Origin: Secundilactobacillus pentosiphilus | Lineage (GTDB): Bacteria; Bacillota; Bacilli; Lactobacillales; Lactobacillaceae | Reading direction: 5' to 3' | DNA: 64,000 nt | Assembly: GCF_002217985.1 (NCBI RefSeq) | Contig: NZ_BCMI01000012.1 | Coordinates: 16,046-80,045, forward strand | The notes under the pieces: model-generated | What the model was told of the DNA's origin: nothing | Database searches by the model: none | Seen by the model: only the letters and a program-made list of their open reading frames with translations | Program-made: the position numbers and the translations under genes | In this document: in pieces, positions 27,857-37,300 of the stretch | Layout: the number at the start of each line of letters is the position of its first letter | Numbering within the stretch: position 1 is the first letter of the stretch

Positions 27857-28165
27857 GTCAGCGTAACGGAAGGCGCTGGGGCTCAGCGGTGTCGGTAATA
27901 CTTGGTAGCTGACAGTGCGAAGCACTGGCTGCTGCCTAGCATCACGCGAGACGGAGGAGATCCATTCGAGGCCAGAGTGCGGAACGAGGCGTTAAGAGAG
28001 TGGAATATAAGGTGCTTAGACCAGAAACCCCGAACTTGGGTTTATGGTCTAAGTGACTTATATGCAACTCTCTGCCTCGTGAAGCACGTTTCGGCTATGT
28101 TGCACTAGCTCCGGAGCGAGCCACCGCGTTCCAGCCCCCAAGCGCCTGGAGTGTAGCGGAAGCTC
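27857..28165. other. Structured element Y: diverged reverse-oriented relative of X, with a nested repeat
   Basis: GGCGCT-GGGGCT (27872-27883) pairs with AGCCCC-ca-AGCGCC near 28132-28145, and CGGTG with CACCG inside it. A clean hairpin, CAGTGC-gaa-GCACTG (27914-27928), extends to GGTAGC/GCTGCC. It shares GACGGAGGAGATCC (27950-27963) and CTAGCTCCGGAGCG (near 28105-28119) with the reverse complement of element X. Between these two shared blocks sits an intact hairpin repeat. Confidence 0.5.
27975..28094 (+). repeat. Hairpin repeat nested inside structured element Y
   Basis: Pairings are ACGAGGC/GCCTCGT, AGAGAGT/ACTCTCT, ATATAAG/CTTATAT, CTTAGACC/GGTCTAAG and AAACCC/GGGTTT. The outer arm reads CGAGGC where other copies have CAGGC or CAAGC, with the opposite arm changed to match. 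It is the only intact copy not directly after a stop codon. Confidence 0.85.
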
Positions 28166-28294
28166 TGAGTCTGTATAGCCGAATCAGGTTACAGTGGGCA
28201 GAGACTGGCTCACCTTGTTTCACACCCTCCAATTATACAAGACATTCACCCGTATTGGAAATCATCCAAGACGATTTTTTAGCCAAATAAATAA

Positions 28295-28326
28295 ACCGCA
28301 CCAAGCCCCTTACAGCTTGGTGCGGT
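28295..28326 (-). terminator. Terminator after the nucleoside hydrolase gene
   Basis: ACCGCACCAAG with CTTGGTGCGGT around a 10-base loop; the minus strand continues TTTATTTATTTGG. Confidence 0.75.
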
Positions 28327-28368
28327 CTATTTGTATAGTGGTATAAACAGCGTTTGAACTAAATTAAA

Positions 28369-29283
28369 TTACTTTGAAATGTGACTAACTTCTTCGATGA
28401 ACCACTTGTTAAAGGCTGCAGCGTCGATGTCAACGCAGACAGAAGCGTTGGTCTTGCCATCGTGGTAAGCACCGCGAATGTCGCCGACCGTTTCACCCAT
28501 TGCTGGGCCTTCAGTCTGAACGTCCACCCACATGTCTTCAGTAGTGATTGCTTCTGGGTGAAGCAGGTAGAAGATGGTATTTACATCGTGCATGGCAATA
28601 CCGCTGTCTGAGTTATCACCATCGTGGATGATAATGTCATGCAGCATTTGACCAGTTTCGTTTAACTTAGGCAGCTTTTCAAGACTTTCAGGCGTTAGTA
28701 AAGCCTTCATGGTAATGTCCAAGCCAACCATCACGATCGGCACGCCAGAATTGTAAACGATCTTAGCAGCGTGAGGATCAGTGAAGACGTTGAATTCGGC
28801 GGCACTGGTCATGTTACCCATACCCAGTGAGCCACCCATGGCAACGATGCGTTCGATGTTATCCTTTACTTCTGGATATTCTGAGAATAAGAGAGCGATG
28901 TTGGTGTACGATCCCGTTGGTACCAAGGTGATTTTTTCATCACTAACCATGATAGCGTCGTGGAGTGCTTCAACGGCACTTTTAGCCATTGGCTTTGGCA
29001 GGTCTTCTGGAAAATCATATCCTGGCATTCCTGATTCACCGTGAATTCGGGCAGCGTCTTCGAACGGCTTGATCAGCGGCTGCTTAGCACCGGCTGCTAC
29101 TGGAATGTCGGAGTTAAAGAAGCGAACCAGCTTCAGTGCGTTCTTAGTAGTCTTGTCCACGGTGACGTTACCAGCAACCGTCGTGATCAACTTCAAATCG
29201 ATGTTGTCATCGTTAATTGCCATGGTGATTGCAGCTGCATCGTCGATACCTGGATCAGTATCCATGATAATTTTCATTGTCAT
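28369..29283 (-). CDS. rihC: Ribonucleoside hydrolase (RihC-like)
   Basis: Splits nucleosides into free base and ribose in the cytoplasm. The N-terminal DTDPGIDDAAAI (residues 8-19) is the family's calcium-binding aspartate cluster, and the later HDVNTIFYLLHPE segment (about 220-232) supplies further active-site residues. At 304 residues the length fits the RihC group, although RihA/RihB-type specificity cannot be excluded from sequence alone. The ATG follows GGAGG at 9 bases. It is preceded closely (28 bases) by a purine permease gene on the same strand, so uptake and cleavage genes are linked. Confidence 0.9.
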   Translation of the reverse strand: MTMKIIMDTDPGIDDAAAITMAINDDNIDLKLITTVAGNVTVDKTTKNALKLVRFFNSDIPVAAGAKQPLIKPFEDAARIHGESGMPGYDFPEDLPKPMAKSAVEALHDAIMVSDEKITLVPTGSYTNIALLFSEYPEVKDNIERIVAMGGSLGMGNMTSAAEFNVFTDPHAAKIVYNSGVPIVMVGLDITMKALLTPESLEKLPKLNETGQMLHDIIIHDGDNSDSGIAMHDVNTIFYLLHPEAITTEDMWVDVQTEGPAMGETVGDIRGAYHDGKTNASVCVDIDAAAFNKWFIEEVSHISK

Positions 29284-29311
29284 AATAAATAGCCTCCATA
29301 CTCATTTTTTA

Positions 29312-30622
29312 TTATAGTAGAGCACTTAAAACCAAATCAATGAGAAACAATCCGCCTAACACGTACATTGCTGGGCTGACGTTTCGGCCATCGCCGCTAG
29401 CCATCCGTAAAATGGGATAGAACACGAAACCGAATGCCAGACCAGTCGAAATACTGTTAGTTAGTGGAATCAGCACAATAATCAGAAACGCCGGGAACCA
29501 GGCAGCAAAATCGTGCATATCGATTGAGCCGATGGACGCCATCATGAGGGCGCCGGTAATAATGATCACCGGTGCAATGGCCGCCTGTGGGACGTACGCC
29601 AGCAACGGAACAAAGAACATAGAGAGGGCAAACAGGACGCCGGCAGTGATCGACATCACGCCGGTCCGGCCACCAGATTCGATTCCGGAGGCACTTTCGG
29701 CAGCTGCCACCGTTGGGCTGGTTCCCAGCATGCCAGAAATCAGCGCGGTGACGGAACTTGCCTGAAACGCCCGTTTGAATTTCCGGTTATCCGGCAAGAT
29801 CCCCTGCAGGAGCCCCATGGATTCGAACACGAGGATCATGGTCATGGAGAATGCTGCGAGAATAAACGGAATCGTCAGCGCCTTGGAAAGGTCACCATGA
29901 AGCACGATTTGGTGATACTCAGCTAACCGTGACAAATGAACACTGACGCTCTGTTCATCACGAATACCAAAGGCCACACCGAGCACACTGGTAACGACGA
30001 TTCCAATCAGGAAGCTGGCCGGTACCTGCCGCAGATATAAGATCACGCTCAGCAAAATACCGAAGATGGCCAGCAGCGTGGCGGGTGACGTCAAATTGCC
30101 CAAAACGATCAGCGACGTCTTTCCGGCAACGATCAAGCCGGCTTTTTCCAAGCCAATTTCGACCAAGAACAGTCCAATTCCCGCCGTAATCCCGCTTTTC
30201 AGCGAGGCGGGAATGGCCTTTGCCAACACCGAGCTTAAGCTGGTAAAGGCAACCAGCACGTAAATGGCACTGGCCACGATTGAAATGGCCACCGCGACCT
30301 GCCAGGACATGCCCATTGTGGCGCAGATGGTGTAGGTAAAAAACGCATTTACACCCATCCCCGGCGTTAAAATCACCGGTGCGTTAGCGAAGAGCCCCAT
30401 GATCAAACAGCCGATCACGGAACTAATAATGGTGGCAAACACACTCAGATCTGTGGGAATGCCAGCATCCTTAAGAATCACTGGATTCACAATAATGATG
30501 TACGAGATGGCAAAGAAACCAGTCAATCCCGCAATGATTTCTTGCTTCAGCAACGTCTTATTTTGCCATACTTCTCGTAATGACAACCTATTCTTTGCTT
30601 CAAGTTGTTGCGCTTGTTTCAT
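29312..30622 (-). CDS. NCS2-family (AzgA-like) purine permease
   Basis: A 436-residue membrane transporter with about 12-14 helices. LTPGMGVNAFFTY (about 85-97) and the later SASGIESGGRTGV segment (about 310-322) are typical of the AzgA-like branch of nucleobase:cation symporters, which carry hypoxanthine, guanine or adenine (PbuG/PbuO type). The ATG follows AAAGGATAGGG. With the nucleoside hydrolase 28 bases downstream, the pair could balance bases released from nucleosides. The exact substrate is inferred from family only. Confidence 0.9.
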   Translation of the reverse strand: MKQAQQLEAKNRLSLREVWQNKTLLKQEIIAGLTGFFAISYIIIVNPVILKDAGIPTDLSVFATIISSVIGCLIMGLFANAPVILTPGMGVNAFFTYTICATMGMSWQVAVAISIVASAIYVLVAFTSLSSVLAKAIPASLKSGITAGIGLFLVEIGLEKAGLIVAGKTSLIVLGNLTSPATLLAIFGILLSVILYLRQVPASFLIGIVVTSVLGVAFGIRDEQSVSVHLSRLAEYHQIVLHGDLSKALTIPFILAAFSMTMILVFESMGLLQGILPDNRKFKRAFQASSVTALISGMLGTSPTVAAAESASGIESGGRTGVMSITAGVLFALSMFFVPLLAYVPQAAIAPVIIITGALMMASIGSIDMHDFAAWFPAFLIIVLIPLTNSISTGLAFGFVFYPILRMASGDGRNVSPAMYVLGGLFLIDLVLSALL

Positions 30623-30727
30623 GTAAATAATCCCTATCCTTTCGTCGTTGAGACGGTTGTGATCGGGGTTGCATCGTTATTTTAAACGATGGGTTTCAGC
30701 TGACTGCTGTCAGTTTCGACGCCCTAG

Positions 30728-30777
30728 ACCATGACAGCCCAGACCGAAAGTATTCCTCGATCTGGGCTGTTCGTGGT
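30728..30777. repeat. Long inverted repeat between the two permease genes
   Basis: ACCaTGACAGCCCAGAcCG pairs with CGaTCTGGGCTGTtCgTGGT. The T-run follows on the plus strand only. For the minus-strand genes around it this looks like a processing or attenuation hairpin rather than a standard terminator. Confidence 0.5.
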
Positions 30778-30815
30778 TTTAATACTTAATTAATTGACTT
30801 ATGCGTAAGTGGTGA

Positions 30816-32075
30816 TTACCAAACAAATAAGCCCACGATACCAGCTGATAATAGTGATACCAAGATCCCTGACAGTAACATGTAACCAACGTTCTTAGAG
30901 ATCAGAGCGTTAGATTCTTTGTCAGCCAAGCCCTTGAAGGCACCAATAATCATACCAGTCGTACTGAAGTTAGCAAATGAAGTCAAGAAGACTGTCAATT
31001 GTGCTTGATAGTGAGCACCATACATCTGCACGTTGTGAATTGTTGGGGCAATCTTACCCATAACAACGAATTCGTTAGTGACTAACTTCGTCCCCATGTA
31101 TTGAGCGAACTGGAACGCATCGTGTACGTTCAGACCCATCAACCATGCAAATGGGAACATGATGATCCCCAAGATATGTTCAAGTGATAACCATGGGTTG
31201 ATCAAGCCTAACAGCTTATCGATCAAAGCAGCTAAGGCAACGAAAGCGATAACGTTAGCAGCGATGATCAAGATCAAACGACCGGCACCCAAGATAGAAT
31301 CGCCCAAGAATGAGAAGAATGGTTCTTTCTTGCCATCTTCCATTTCGGCTTCTTCGGCAGCTGAAGCACCACCGATTTTAGCAATCGTATCTTCTTCAGG
31401 CTTAACTGTCACTGGGTTCAAAATGTTCGTCACGATAATGGCGTTCAAAATGTTCAGTGGAATGGCCGTCAAAACGTAGTTACCAGGAACCATTTGGGTA
31501 TAAGCCCCGACAATGGAAGCAGTAATACATGACATCGACATCATAGCCAACGTCACGTTACGTTCTGCACGCATTGATTGAATTTGAAGACGTGAAACGG
31601 CTAAGGCTTCGGTGTTACCAAGGAACATCATTTCAACTGAGAAGAATGATTCGAACTTTGGTTGACCAGTAATAGCTGATAAGCCGCGGCCGATCCATTT
31701 GATGACCCAAGGCAGGAAACCAATGTAAGTTAAGATATCAAACATTGGCACGATCAGCAGGATAGGCAGCAGTGAACTGGTAACGAAGTTCATTGACTTA
31801 GCAGTCCCGCCGAACTGTGGTGTAACCCAGTTAGGTAAGGCAAACACAATACCTTTGTAAGCCACTTGAACTAACCAGTTGAATCCTGCAGCGGCACCGG
31901 AAACGATATCACGGCCCCAAGCGAAACTAGTTAAAATCCAAGCGATAACCAAGTTAAGCACTAAGACAATTGCAGTGGACTTCCAGTTGATCGTCTTTTT
32001 ACTCTTCGAGAACAGAAACGCGATCCCGAGATAAACTAAAACCCCAATAATGTTGACGATTAAGTACATCGACAT
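30816..32075 (-). CDS. NupC-type concentrative nucleoside permease
   Basis: A 419-residue polytopic membrane protein of the CNT family, importing nucleosides with protons or sodium. Family motifs are visible: a QPKFESFFSVEMMFLGNTEAL block (first part, about residues 145-160), then MSCITASIVGAYTQMVPG (about 190-207), and a C-terminal SFANFSTTGMIIGAF segment. The ATG at 32075 was chosen over the longer frame because GAAGG lies upstream of it. The leader is long: a strong -10 hexamer and a small attenuator-like hairpin lie 370-450 bp upstream. It heads the nucleoside cluster with the purine permease and hydrolase. Confidence 0.92.
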   Translation of the reverse strand: MSMYLIVNIIGVLVYLGIAFLFSKSKKTINWKSTAIVLVLNLVIAWILTSFAWGRDIVSGAAAGFNWLVQVAYKGIVFALPNWVTPQFGGTAKSMNFVTSSLLPILLIVPMFDILTYIGFLPWVIKWIGRGLSAITGQPKFESFFSVEMMFLGNTEALAVSRLQIQSMRAERNVTLAMMSMSCITASIVGAYTQMVPGNYVLTAIPLNILNAIIVTNILNPVTVKPEEDTIAKIGGASAAEEAEMEDGKKEPFFSFLGDSILGAGRLILIIAANVIAFVALAALIDKLLGLINPWLSLEHILGIIMFPFAWLMGLNVHDAFQFAQYMGTKLVTNEFVVMGKIAPTIHNVQMYGAHYQAQLTVFLTSFANFSTTGMIIGAFKGLADKESNALISKNVGYMLLSGILVSLLSAGIVGLFVW

Positions 32076-32211
32076 TAAACTAAACCTTCTTTCTGTTTTT
32101 TGCTGTGTGATCCGCAACTAAACTGTTTCAGAAGAACGCTTTGCTGATCTAGCCGCTTGTTGACTGGAATTCCGAATAATGGCACAAACTGCGTACCAAA
32201 CGGCTAAAAAA

Positions 32212-32225
32212 GTTCAGCGCTTTCA
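32212..32225 (-). promoter_or_regulatory. Imperfect cre-like site upstream of the nucleoside permease gene
   Basis: The minus strand reads TGAAAGCGCTGAAC, matching the catabolite-control consensus TGWAANCGNTNWCA except at the last two bases. It lies about 140 bp upstream of the start codon. Confidence 0.3.
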
Positions 32226-32440
32226 AAAATAATCGGTTACACATCCGCAGACTTCGCAATAACCACCACTTACTTCTTTAAAATAAACAAGTAAGCAAAT
32301 CCCATTTTACCTTGTTTTAAAGCTTCCGTAAACACACATTCGAGAAATCTCAGCGGTCCTTCAGTGAAGATTAAAGCTTGATGAGTAAAGCAACAAGGCA
32401 ACAATTATTGGAGAAAGCCCTTTCATTGCCTAAAAATGGC

Positions 32441-32530
32441 AATAAAAAAAGAATCTACTAATTTTAGTAAATCCTTCTCTCAGGGAAATTTCCCCTCAAT
32501 GTTGCCCCTGCCAAGGAATTACATTATATC
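32441..32530 (-). ncRNA. Short structured leader with promoter and intrinsic terminator
   Basis: On the minus strand a perfect TATAAT (32528-32523) is followed after 6-7 bases by a ~75-base transcript region. TCCTT (32517-32513) can pair with AAGGA (32476-32472), enclosing a GGGAAATTTCCC palindrome (32483-32494). A terminator hairpin, GGATTTACTA/TAGTAGATTC with seven T, shares the AAGGA strand. Mutually exclusive pairings like this are typical of attenuators. It does not fit any riboswitch class I can recall, and no clear -35 is seen. It could also be a free-standing small RNA. Confidence 0.45.
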
Positions 32531-33340
32531 ACTTCTATTTGAATAACTAGGTCCAAAAAAGGCCAAAAAATTAGACTCAAGGTTGAAATATGATTCATTC
32601 ACCCTTGAGCCCCTATGAAACTTTTGAATCTATGTTGGAAGAGACGGAACCGTTTGACCAGTCTACCCGTTTCGTAAACATTAAAATGATAATCTATCGC
32701 CTCAAATACTTATTTCTAGTCAACTGCCGTAATAGTTATATTAGTTTCAATTACCGTTTAACTGGAAATGAAATCGTGAATCTTATTGAATCTCATGAAC
32801 TCGACTCTCTACGCTCAAGAGGTTATTGCATAACCATCGCGTAGACCCAGCCTACATCACATTCGAACTCTTTGTAACCCCTAAGAAAATATCACTACAT
32901 CTAAGATATTCGCACGTTTTTGCAGAAACGCTAAGCATTTAACTCATATTCAATTAGTGGTGGAACAAAAGCCTTAGGTGGCTAGCGTTCGTTAGAAATT
33001 CCCGCGTGAAGCATTTTACATCCTGTTACATGGTGAAACCTGTTACTCATAAAGCACATGAAACATATGAACCTCGTGAAACTCATTGTTGAAACTCTAA
33101 ACAGATGGAACCAAACGTTTATGCTGTTTGTTGCCAATCATTAGCTTCGATCTACAAAACGGGATCAACTTCATAATCGGTAAAACTCTACAACTTGGAA
33201 ACGCCCTGGTACCGGTCCCTTATCTCTTCCACGGTTATATAATAACATGGAATGTAACCGGTTACAATACAAATGCTAAAAATTTTTAGGAGAAATTTAC
33301 CGCTTCTAAAGGCACCGCTTAACCCCGCTATAACAACAAA
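32531..33340. other. Gene-poor region with an orphan promoter, perfect cre site and ribosome site
   Basis: No supported gene; the plus-strand frame at 32590-32844 has no ribosome site and unusual composition. Near the right end is TATAAT (33237-33242), then the perfect palindrome TGTAACCGGTTACA (33253-33266), which fits the cre consensus. TTAGGAGAAA follows at about 33287, but the next codons (CGC TTC TAA) contain no start. It looks like the 5' control region of a lost catabolite-regulated gene. Bases 33029-33100 also contain several spaced TGAAAC motifs of unknown meaning. Confidence 0.5.
33253..33266. promoter_or_regulatory. Perfect cre (catabolite responsive element)
   Basis: TGTAACCGGTTACA is a perfect 14-bp palindrome and meets every fixed position of TGWAANCGNTNWCA, the CcpA operator consensus. 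It lies 10 bases downstream of a TATAAT hexamer, a repressing position. Confidence 0.6.
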
Positions 33341-33380
33341 CAGCCCAACAACCGGTCAACTTTGACCAGCCGTTGGACTG
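33341..33380 (-). terminator. Terminator after rpiA
   Basis: CAGtCCAAC..GGTCAA pairs with TTGACC..GTTGGgCTG; the minus strand continues GTTTGTTGTT. Confidence 0.65.
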
Positions 33381-33429
33381 CGTAAATATCGTCGGGACAA
33401 TGATTAATTCTGACCCGCTATTTTAGGAC

Positions 33430-34110
33430 TTATTTGGTTTTAACGACCGCACCATTTTGAGTTCCAATCACTACCGTTTTAGTCATATCTAAGAACAGGC
33501 CGTGTTCCACAACCCCGGTCATGTTGCTCAGTTCATCTGCAAGATCGTAGGGTGCAGCAATCTTCCCTAAATGCAGGTCAACAATGATGTTGCCTTCATC
33601 CGTCCGGAAAAATTTGCCGTCTTTTTGACGGACTTCTGGCTTGTAGCCCAAGTCAGCCAACCGTTTAACCAGTTGGTGGTGGCCGTATTCCAGCACCTCA
33701 ACGGGTAGCGGAAACTTGCCTAATTGATCGACAGCTTTGCTTTCGTCAACGATCCAAGCACACTGCTTAGAGTTAGTTGCCACCAGCTTTTCCCAAGTCT
33801 GGGCACCGCCGCCGCCTTTGATCCCATTGATCTGGGGATCGACTTCATCCGCGCCGTCAATGGTGATGTCAATGGTATCCACATCGTCCAATGACTTAAT
33901 GGTCATCCCAAGGTTGCGACCGTACTCAGCCGTCCGGTTAGACGTTGGCACACCGGTAAAATGTACGCCGTCTTTTTTGATACGTTCACCCAGTGCATCC
34001 AGTAAATAACGCACTGTGCTACCAGTACCGAGGCCAACGGTCATCCCGTCTTCCACCAGCTCAGCAGCCTTATAACCGGCAATTTTTTTCAGTTCATCCT
34101 GAGTCTTCAT
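33430..34110 (-). CDS. rpiA: Ribose-5-phosphate isomerase A
   Basis: Interconverts ribose 5-phosphate and ribulose 5-phosphate in the pentose phosphate pathway. 226 residues of normal length, with the phosphate-binding GLGTGSTVRYLLDAL (about 27-41), the DGADEVDPQINGIKGGGGA catalytic block (about 85-103) and the DESK segment (about 122-125). The ATG follows AGGAGG. It stands apart from the nucleoside genes, with its own terminator, but would help process the ribose they release. Confidence 0.97.
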   Translation of the reverse strand: MKTQDELKKIAGYKAAELVEDGMTVGLGTGSTVRYLLDALGERIKKDGVHFTGVPTSNRTAEYGRNLGMTIKSLDDVDTIDITIDGADEVDPQINGIKGGGGAQTWEKLVATNSKQCAWIVDESKAVDQLGKFPLPVEVLEYGHHQLVKRLADLGYKPEVRQKDGKFFRTDEGNIIVDLHLGKIAAPYDLADELSNMTGVVEHGLFLDMTKTVVIGTQNGAVVKTK

Positions 34111-34224
34111 AAACGATCCTCCTGAATTAGTAAAACGTTTTAATTAACTTGAATTCCAGATGCTATTTTATGCGTTTGTCAGTGGGCGGTCAAGAGCGAA
34201 GTGTCGAAACGGTGGCCCATCAAA

Positions 34225-34268
34225 AGCCCCGGCACCATTTCCGAATAACCAGAAATGATACCGGGGCT
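34225..34268 (-). terminator. Terminator after the LPQTGE adhesin gene
   Basis: AGCCCCGG..ATCATTTC pairs with GAAATGGT..CCGGGGCT; the minus strand continues TTTTGATGG. Confidence 0.75.
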
Positions 34269-34321
34269 CAGTTTGCCTTAACTCACTGAAACCAGCGAGC
34301 TAGCTGATCTTAGAAATACCA

Positions 34322-37300
34322 TCAGCTCTTTTTACGTTTAGATCTGATGATTAAGCCAACTGTGCTTAACAGGATCACTAGACCTAACACGAGTAACCAG
34401 TTTTGCTTCAGCCATTCACCCGTCTGTGGCAAGAACCCTTTACTGCCAGTACCGCCAACGTAAGCTTGCGGACGAGTTGTCCCTGCAGTACCCGTGGTAC
34501 CGGTAGTTGCCTGCGTCCCTGAACCGGGTTCGGTTACCGCCTCAGTATCTGCCCCGCCTGATTCTGGAGCTGGCGGAACTAACTCTGGCGTAGTTGTTTC
34601 CGGATCTTCAGGGGTATGCGGTTCATCCTCAGGTGTCGGGTCGGCGCGGTTGTAGTAAACCACCCTCGCGTTTACCGGATCGTTAGCCATTGCCACACCG
34701 GTAGTCGTGAGACCTTCCCGTTCTGGTTCTTGGCCTTGACTGATACTTGTCGAATAGCCGTCCGCCGAGTAGTCACTTTCAGTAATCTGATAGTGAGTCC
34801 CGTTTGGCAGCTGCCAGCGAATCGTTTCCCCATCCATCAGTGCAAACGAACCGCTGCCGTCTTCTTCAAGCATCATTTGACCAGGTTCATAGCCGCCAAC
34901 TGACGATGTCTTGACGAAATCAATCGTACCGGTTACCGGATTCATCTGATCGTCAAGAAACCGAACGTTAAATTCGAATCCGCGATCGCGTTCGCCATTT
35001 TCACCAATCACTGACTTGGTTAAGCTTAACCACGCATCTTGAGGGAGTACTGGCCGTTCGTTGATGAACGTTACTGCCAGATCATCACCGTTTAAAATCG
35101 TGATTTGATCAGTGGTTGCGCCCGGCGTTACGCTGCCATGGTCGATTTGATGACTCGTATTGTAGTCGCCATCAACGTTTTCGTTAACCACCATGTGTGT
35201 GCCCGCTGGTAAATTATGAATCTGCAGCCGTTCTCCGCCCTTTAGGTGGACAGCGAGCTGACCATCTGTGAAGGTCACGTTGCTCGTGGTCTGCCGCCCA
35301 TCAGCGTCGGTCTTGGTTGCCACGTAATCACCAGCAAACGTTTCATCCGTCTTCCATTCGCCTGGTTCATCAATATCTTCAGTCTGTGCGTCTACCGTAA
35401 ATTCAAACGTCTGATTCCTGTCTGCGTCAGAGATAGCACCTGAAAGCTTCTTGTCAAGCACCAGGCTGCCTGTTTCGAGACTGTTAGTGAACTTAACCTT
35501 TGGCACATCTGTATCATTTAATGCTACCGGTTCAGCTACTAAACCAGGGGTTGCAGTCCCGTTATCGACGGCCCAAGTCGTTGACATGTTGCCGATCTCA
35601 GGATCCACTTCGCTTACTTGGAATTGAGCATCTTTGTCATCTTCGCCCTTAAGCGGTAAGCCATTGATCACAGCATATTGATCCGCCTTGAGTTCGAGCT
35701 TCGCTATCCCATCCTCAAAGGTGACTTTCAGACTTTCTTGCAGTTCATTATCACTGCTGTAGATTCTCACGCTATATTCACCGTTAAATGAATCGTCAGT
35801 AACCCACGTTGTCTTGTCATCTTCACCTTCAACCTCAGTCTCAGCATCAGTGTCCCCTTCAGTTTCGGTCTCTGCATCAGGATCAGCTTCAACTTCTTTT
35901 TGAGCGGCCACTTCAAACTCAAACTTACGGTTGTCGTCAGTATAGGCACCCTTCACCACTTTATCTACTCGAAGGCTACCGACCGGATCACGGACGTTAC
36001 GGTAGGAGACAACGTCACTTTGATTTTCTGTGATAGTGACTTCTGGATAGTTATCATCTATCACTTTTTCATAATCGTTCAGATTATTCACATTCCAAAA
36101 GGCATCTAAGTCATGTGTTTCAGTTTCAACAACTTTAAATTCAATACCAGCTGGTAATCCAGAAATTGTAGCTGTTTGACCGTCCTTCAATGACAACTTA
36201 GCAATGCCATCTTCGTCAAACTCGATTCGTTTAGTTCCAGCGTATCCGGAAATTTCGTAAGACTTGGCTGCTACTAATGCTTTGTCGTCATCGTTAATTG
36301 TCTGGATTTCAAACTTAAATTCTTTGTCCTTATCCGCATCATCATGCGAGGCAACGAATTTGTTTAATTCAAGTTTACCCGTGGCGATCTTGTTAGTGAA
36401 CAGCACATGAGCAGTGTCATTTCCATCAACTTTTACTTCATCGGTTCTTAAACCAATACCACTGGTATTACCGATATCCCAAGTTGTAACCACATGGCGA
36501 CCCTGTCTTCTTTCAGAAACCTGGTAAGACCCAGAATCTAAGTTCTTAATCAACAGTGATTCGCCAGGTTTAATTGCCACTCTAGCTGTACCATTTTCAA
36601 AACTAACTTTCTGCTGAGTACTAGAACCATTATTCTTAGTCAAGGTTGCTTCAAAGTCACCATTTAATTTCTCTGGATCTTTTTCGCCATCCAAAGCAGT
36701 AGCATTAATCATAAATCTGACAGTTTTATCTACTGGGAAAGACCCTTCTGCACGTTTCTCTAACATCAGGCCACCTTTTATCACTCCGGTATTCGTAAAG
36801 TTCACAGTAGTATTCTTACCTTCCTGAACAGTCACGGCAGGACCAGCTTCATCCTCTTTTTCTTCACCATTTCCAACATTGTAACTAACGTTGAAGTCAG
36901 GATGTGAATTTTCGGAGATGCGCAACGTAATACCACCAGGTAAGCCAAGAATCTTTACTCGTTGAGTATCACGCAGTTTAAGTGTTGCCTGACCATCATC
37001 ATTGAAGTGAATTTCATCCATAAAATCTGCATCAACTTGGAAGGTCTTATCCCTAACCTTTTCGAGAGAATCATCGCTAGCTTCAATCGTAAACTCAAAG
37101 GCAGTTCCGGGATCCTGCGGAGCACCCAATACTCGTTTCGTTAATGTTAATGAGCCATTCAGCAACGTATTAGTAAACGTTACGTTCGCGATATCATTTT
37201 CATCCTTCAATGTGATTGGCTCAGCGGCACGTCCGTCTTTCTTTGTAGTCCCGATTTGCCAAGTTGTCTTAATGTCTGAATTGTCTGGAGCAAGTTCCTT

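Noticed and set aside
27902..28108. A 68-codon plus-strand frame
   Set aside because: Crosses structured element Y and the nested hairpin repeat, so it is a by-product of repeat sequence.
32441..32530. TPP or FMN riboswitch (CTGAGA and AGGGGCA are present)
   Set aside because: The other conserved blocks of both classes are absent and the element is too short.
32590..32844. An 84-codon plus-strand frame in the nupC-rpiA interval
   Set aside because: No ribosome site, no recognisable protein pattern and no neighbouring operon; could be a gene remnant but cannot be supported.
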